Assembly (NCBI RefSeq): GCF_014643375.1
Contig: NZ_BMJJ01000003.1
Span: forward strand, 485,105 to 549,104
Direction: 5' to 3'
DNA from: Aureimonas glaciei
Lineage (GTDB): Bacteria > Pseudomonadota > Alphaproteobacteria > Rhizobiales > Rhizobiaceae
Length of the DNA: 64,000 bases
A program made the position numbers and the translations under genes. The notes under the pieces are model-generated. The model saw nothing but the letters and a program-made list of their open reading frames with translations. It was not told the DNA's origin and did no database searches. Position 1 is the first letter of the stretch; every line of letters starts with the position of its first letter. Below, piece by piece: positions 60,662-64,000 of this stretch.

Positions 60662-62329
60662 ATGCCGACGTTGACCGCGTTGGTCTTGGCGCCCGGCGGT
60701 CGGGACGCTGCCATAGCGGCCCGGCTCCTGGGGGATGGCGGCATGCGCCCGCTCGTCTGCGAGACCGGCGATGATCTGATCGCACGGATCGGCGAGGACA
60801 GCGGCTTCGCTGTCGTTACGGAGGAAGCACTCCGCGGCGTCGATCCAGCGGCGTTGCATGTTCGGCTTGCGAGGCAGGAGCCCTGGTCCGACTTCCCGTT
60901 CATCGTGCTGACGAGGCGTTCGCCAAGCCCTCAGCGAAATCCGGTGGCCGCGAAGCTGGCGGGAATCCTCCAGAACGTGACCTTCCTGGAGCGGCCTTTT
61001 CACCCTGCGACCTTCATCAGTCTCGCCAAGACGGCCTCCCGCAGTCGAGAGCGCCAGTTCGAGGCCAGAGCCCGGATCATCGCTTTGCATGAGAGCGATG
61101 AGCGCCTTCGGCAGGCGAACGAAAATCTGGAGGTCCGTGTCGCCGAACGGACGGCAGAGCTTCAGGCGGCGCACGCAAAGATGGTAGCCGAGGTCGAGCA
61201 GCGGGAGCGGGCGGAGATCCTGCTGCGGCAGTCGCAAAAGATGGAAATGATCGGCCAGCTCACCGGCGGGATCGCCCACGACTTCAACAATCTGCTGGCC
61301 GCGGTCCTGGGGAATCTCGAACTGCTTCAGCGGATCATTCCGTCGGATCCGAAGGCTGCACGGCTGATGGAGGGCGCGGTGAAAGGTGCGCAGCGCGGCG
61401 CCGCCCTGACGCAGCGGCTGCTGGCATTTGCCCGTCGTCAGGAACTAACGCTGGTCCCGACCGACCTGGCGGACCTTGTCCGGGGAATGGCCGATCTCTT
61501 GGACCGGTCGCTCGGATCGACCATCGAGCAGTACGTCATCCTGCCAGAAGGCATGCCACTCGCCTTGGTCGACGGCAATCAGCTGGAATTGGCGCTGTTG
61601 AACCTTGCCGTAAATGCCCGGGACGCGATGCCGAACGGGGGCAGCCTGACGATCGAGGTCGACGTGCCCAGGACGCTCGAAGGCATGTCATTGCCTTCCG
61701 GCACCTATGTGCGCCTCTCGGTGTCCGATACCGGGGCCGGCATGTCCGCGGAAATCCTCGAGCGCGCGACAGAGCCATTCTATTCGACGAAGGGCGTCGG
61801 AAAAGGGACGGGCCTCGGCCTCTCCATGATCCAGGGCCTGGCCGAACAGCTTGGCGGATCGCTGCGGCTGACGAGCACCGTCGGCAAGGGAACGAGGGCG
61901 GAGCTCTGGCTGCCGGTCGCCTTTGGTGAGAGTGCCGTCGCGGCCGTCGAAGAGGAGCCCGGGCTTTCCTCGCCTGTCGGCAAAGCCAGGATCCTGATGG
62001 TGGACGACGATCCCCTCATCTCGATGAGCACGGTCGATATGCTCGAGGATCTCGGTCACGAGGTGGTGGAGGCCCACTCGGGCGCAAAGGCGCTGGAGAT
62101 TTTGAGCGGCGGCGGTGAATTCGATCTCATGATCACGGACTTCTCGATGCCGAAGATGAACGGCGCGCAACTGGCCTTGGCCGTCCAGGAGCTTCGACCG
62201 AAACTGCCTATCCTGCTGGCGACGGGTTATGCCGAAATGCCGGCGGGGTCGGAGATCGCGCTGCCGCGGCTGGGGAAGCCGTATACGCAGGCTCAACTGG
62301 CGTCCGAAATCGGCAAACTGCTGCGGTAG
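60662..62329 (+). CDS. Hybrid histidine kinase with C-terminal receiver
   Basis: A 555-aa soluble protein. Residues 1-120 look like a degenerate receiver; 125-185 form a coiled coil (REANENLEVRVAERTAELQ-like); HisKA follows with His206 in GGIAHDFNNLLAAVLGNL; then HATPase (LNLAVNARDAM, GKGTGLGLSMIQG) and a full receiver from about 440 (ARILMVDDDPLIS, LMITDFSMPKM with acceptor Asp). It starts one base after the KaiC-like stop, so the two are an operon, likely sensing energy or redox state for stress control (inference). Confidence 0.92.
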   Translation: MPTLTALVLAPGGRDAAIAARLLGDGGMRPLVCETGDDLIARIGEDSGFAVVTEEALRGVDPAALHVRLARQEPWSDFPFIVLTRRSPSPQRNPVAAKLAGILQNVTFLERPFHPATFISLAKTASRSRERQFEARARIIALHESDERLRQANENLEVRVAERTAELQAAHAKMVAEVEQRERAEILLRQSQKMEMIGQLTGGIAHDFNNLLAAVLGNLELLQRIIPSDPKAARLMEGAVKGAQRGAALTQRLLAFARRQELTLVPTDLADLVRGMADLLDRSLGSTIEQYVILPEGMPLALVDGNQLELALLNLAVNARDAMPNGGSLTIEVDVPRTLEGMSLPSGTYVRLSVSDTGAGMSAEILERATEPFYSTKGVGKGTGLGLSMIQGLAEQLGGSLRLTSTVGKGTRAELWLPVAFGESAVAAVEEEPGLSSPVGKARILMVDDDPLISMSTVDMLEDLGHEVVEAHSGAKALEILSGGGEFDLMITDFSMPKMNGAQLALAVQELRPKLPILLATGYAEMPAGSEIALPRLGKPYTQAQLASEIGKLLR

Positions 62330-62475
62330 GCGACGGAAAAAGCATTGGCACGTGCTGGTTGTTGCCGGAATTCATAGGAAACCAACTTGATCGTCGGCGG
62401 TGCGCCTTGCCGTCGCCCATCTGCTTGGCATTTTCTGCAGTGTGACGAAGGAAACTGCGATCGGGAGGTGACGGG

Positions 62476-62712
62476 TTGTCGATATTCTACTTGCATATCC
62501 GGGATGGCGAATTGCTCCTCGCGGACGTCGAGGGACAGGAGTTTCCTGATGTCGAGGCTGCACATGCGGAAGCCGTCAGGTCGGCGCGGGAAATGTTGGC
62601 CGAGAAGATCAAGTTGGGTGAGATCGTCGATGGGCAGAAGATCGAAATCGTCGACGAGGCAGGAGACGTCGTCGGTGTGGTGGCGCTGAAGGAAACTTTC
62701 CGGGCGGCGTGA
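62476..62712 (+). CDS. DUF6894 protein
   Basis: A 78-aa protein (SIFYLHIRDGELLLADVEGQ...). This is a standard DUF6894 domain, with an acidic loop then an EA..A.EAVRSAREML helix and a final EIVDEAGDVVGVVAL strand. The start is TTG 62476 with GGGAGGTG upstream. Function unknown; it is homologous to the protein at 40428. Confidence 0.8.
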   Translation: MSIFYLHIRDGELLLADVEGQEFPDVEAAHAEAVRSAREMLAEKIKLGEIVDGQKIEIVDEAGDVVGVVALKETFRAA

Positions 62713-62851
62713 CGACTTCCAGAAGCCCTGGGCCGGGTCGCAAGACGCGTTCGCACGCGGCGGTGTTATGGGGCTCGGCGGAACTGTCGCATCGAGCCGA
62801 CTGGCAAGCCGGGCTCATCTCGCAGTGGACATCAATGAGCTTACGCCAGCC

Positions 62852-62877
62852 GGAACTGATGCCAGGCGCTGCACCTT
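62852..62877 (+). promoter_or_regulatory. EcfG-like promoter
   Basis: GGAAC (62852-62856), 17 bases, CCTT (62874-62877), with the start codon of the next gene 28 bases further on. Three of four -10 bases match CGTT. Confidence 0.5.
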
Positions 62878-62905
62878 AACCTTTGATGGATGTGAGGAGG
62901 CGGAA

Positions 62906-63328
62906 ATGGCGGAAGAAACTGACGACGGGATGGGCCGCTTCGGCGGTGAAAAGCTACGGCAGCACCAGATCCAGACGAACGCTCTGCCGGACAAGCACGC
63001 GAACAGCACCGGCCACGAGACCCGCGACGACAAGATCGTCTCGGCCGAATTCAGCGGTTTGGACAACGATCTGGTCGATATGTCGCGCTTCGGGGCGCAC
63101 GATACCGACGACGATGGGCTCGGCCCGACAAACGAGGGCGAAGACAGACACGGGGCTCGCGTCGACAAGAGTATGAACTCGGTCGAGCAGTCGGTGACGC
63201 AGTACGATCAGTCGTCCGGACAGGTTGCGGCCGACCCATCAAGCGAGACGTCTGACGACGAGGTCGATGAGACATCCGCCGGTGGCCTGCAGTATCCCGA
63301 CGATGAAGCTGAAGGAGCCTCGCGGTGA
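62906..63328 (+). CDS. 140-aa acidic hypothetical protein
   Basis: A strongly acidic, low-complexity protein (Asp/Glu-rich; NNxxDNDLVDMSRFGAHD-type stretches) with no membrane segment and no family recognised. AGGAGG lies five bases before ATG 62906. It may be disordered. Its stop overlaps the next start as GTGA. Confidence 0.65.
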   Translation: MAEETDDGMGRFGGEKLRQHQIQTNALPDKHANSTGHETRDDKIVSAEFSGLDNDLVDMSRFGAHDTDDDGLGPTNEGEDRHGARVDKSMNSVEQSVTQYDQSSGQVAADPSSETSDDEVDETSAGGLQYPDDEAEGASR

Positions 63329-63510
63329 ATGCGGAGAGCATGTCGAACATCATCCGAGAAGCCATCATCGACGAGTTGAAGCGCCAGGCGGAGATCAGCA
63401 ACGGGGCGCTCACGGTACAGACGACAGACGATCTGGTGACAATCAACGGTCCGGTCGATCTGGATGATCTCGTGATGGTGGTTATCGGGTCTGTTGCCGG
63501 CGGGCCGTGA
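63325..63510 (+). CDS. 61-aa hypothetical protein coupled to the acidic protein
   Basis: A short protein beginning at GTG 63325 (MNAESMSNIIREAIIDELKR...), with a helical first half and a hydrophobic strand-like end (DLVTINGPVDLDDLVMVVIG). It is translated through the GTGA overlap with the preceding gene. No family recognised. Confidence 0.55.
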   Translation: MNAESMSNIIREAIIDELKRQAEISNGALTVQTTDDLVTINGPVDLDDLVMVVIGSVAGGP

Positions 63511-63906
63511 GTCGCCCTTTCTGGCCTCTCCTTGGATCCGCACCTGTCCGCGCAGGAGGGTCCACCTCGCATGCGCCCGGTCTCCCTTGTGCCAGAGGGA
63601 CTCCCGCCGCGCCGCTCCACTTCGCGGTCCTTCTGGTGCTTCAAGAGGGGGCCGAGAACGTCCGGTCGCGAACAGAAGCGGTCCAGAAACGCCGCCAAGT
63701 TTGGATGCAGGCGCGGTGCCATGGGGCGTCGGGGACGCCGTCGAGGTCCTCGTCAATCCCTTGACCCCGCTGTGTTTCTAATTGAATTCCTGCGCGCCGG
63801 GCTGCGCGCAGGACTGGTTCGGCAGGAAGGCATCTGCCCTCTACAAACTGCGGCACACCTGGCGTGCCACGATGGGCTCATTTCAGCGCCCTGAGGCTAG
63901 AGCGTT
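63511..63906. other. Intergenic region before the IS630 fragment
   Basis: About 400 bases without a supported gene; the several short frames are overlapping shadows. The outer inverted repeat of the insertion element is expected near 63890-63910 but cannot be confirmed with one end only. Confidence 0.45.
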
Positions 63907-64000
63907 TCAGGTTTTGCTGGAAGCATAGCCGGCGCTTGCGAAATAGTTGCTGCATTCGTCTGGGCCGATGGTGGTGACGAGGTTGCCGAGATGGCGCCAG
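63907..64000 (-). mobile_element. IS630-family transposase, C-terminal end (partial)
   Basis: Minus-strand reading from the window edge gives NLVTTIGPDECSNYFASAGY and ends at TGA (63909-63907). The ECxNYFxxxGY ending is typical of IS630-family DDE transposases. Only 31 codons are in the window, so whether the element is intact is unknown. Confidence 0.75.

Noticed and set aside
1..64000. tRNA, rRNA, CRISPR or phage structural genes
   Set aside because: No clover-leaf pattern, repeat array or recognisable phage product was seen by eye; a tRNA scan would settle the first point.

Overview
The window is GC-rich (roughly 65-68 %) chromosomal DNA. GTGA/ATGA stop-start overlaps, aztABC/cobW-type zinc uptake, an IorAB-type molybdenum enzyme and a DUF892/DUF3618/DUF1469 stress cluster all suggest an alphaproteobacterium of the Hyphomicrobiales (an Aurantimonadaceae- or Methylobacterium-like organism would fit; the genus is inference). 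I saw no rRNA, tRNA, CRISPR array or phage genes. Most long antisense reading frames are GC-driven shadows of real genes and are left out.

Layout. (1) 1-4893: cytochrome oxidase cluster on the minus strand (coxB-coxA, a CtaG-type assembly protein, a CopD-family membrane protein) with an opposing DUF2231 gene wedged in, then a formate/nitrite-type channel. (2) 5179-8425: a periplasmic L,D-transpeptidase, a secreted YceI protein and a cytochrome b561-YceI fusion. (3) 8446-14008: nikR divergent from a complete nikABCDE nickel importer. (4) 14115-22020: an envelope module made of a membrane-anchored tyrosine phosphatase, two OmpR-type two-component systems, a PepSY protein and a cytochrome b561, ending in a converging eptA-dgkA pair. 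EptA consumes phosphatidylethanolamine and releases diacylglycerol, which DgkA recycles. (5) 22428-23781: an Rrf2 regulator with a thioredoxin-reductase-like flavoprotein. (6) 24001-30092: zinc starvation locus; cobW/zigA plus an AztD-ZinT fusion on one strand, and a 40-aa microprotein plus aztABC on the other, flanking two perfect TGTTAT-N3-ATAACA boxes. (7) 30359-39259: aromatic-acid operon (AraC regulator, three-subunit molybdenum hydroxylase with a CoxG domain fused to the large subunit, acyl-CoA ligase, enoyl-CoA hydratase, BenE transporter).

(8) 39260-40420 is decayed DNA holding a broken MarR gene and a possible transposase remnant. (9) 40428-51183 is a general-stress/envelope island: DUF6894-like protein, YciE/YciF ferritin-like protein, small membrane proteins, a second thioredoxin-reductase-like enzyme, a three-to-four gene DUF3618/DUF1469 cluster, SpoIIAA-like, DUF4142, zinc alcohol dehydrogenase and a YetF (DUF421) pair. 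Several start sites have GGAAC elements resembling EcfG promoters. (10) 51728-54437: a second, FAD-subunit-less molybdenum enzyme (IorAB type). (11) 54580-58493: hydrolases, a metallo-beta-lactamase-fold protein, DUF427 and DUF2243. (12) 59161-63510: a KaiC-like double ATPase coupled to a hybrid histidine kinase, a DUF6894 protein and two small coupled genes. The right edge enters the 3' end of an IS630-family transposase.

The most notable items are the AztD-ZinT fusion with its paired Zur boxes and coupled microprotein, the phosphatase/two-component/EptA-DgkA module, the duplicated C-terminal module in the stress cluster, and the KaiC-like ATPase/kinase pair without KaiB.
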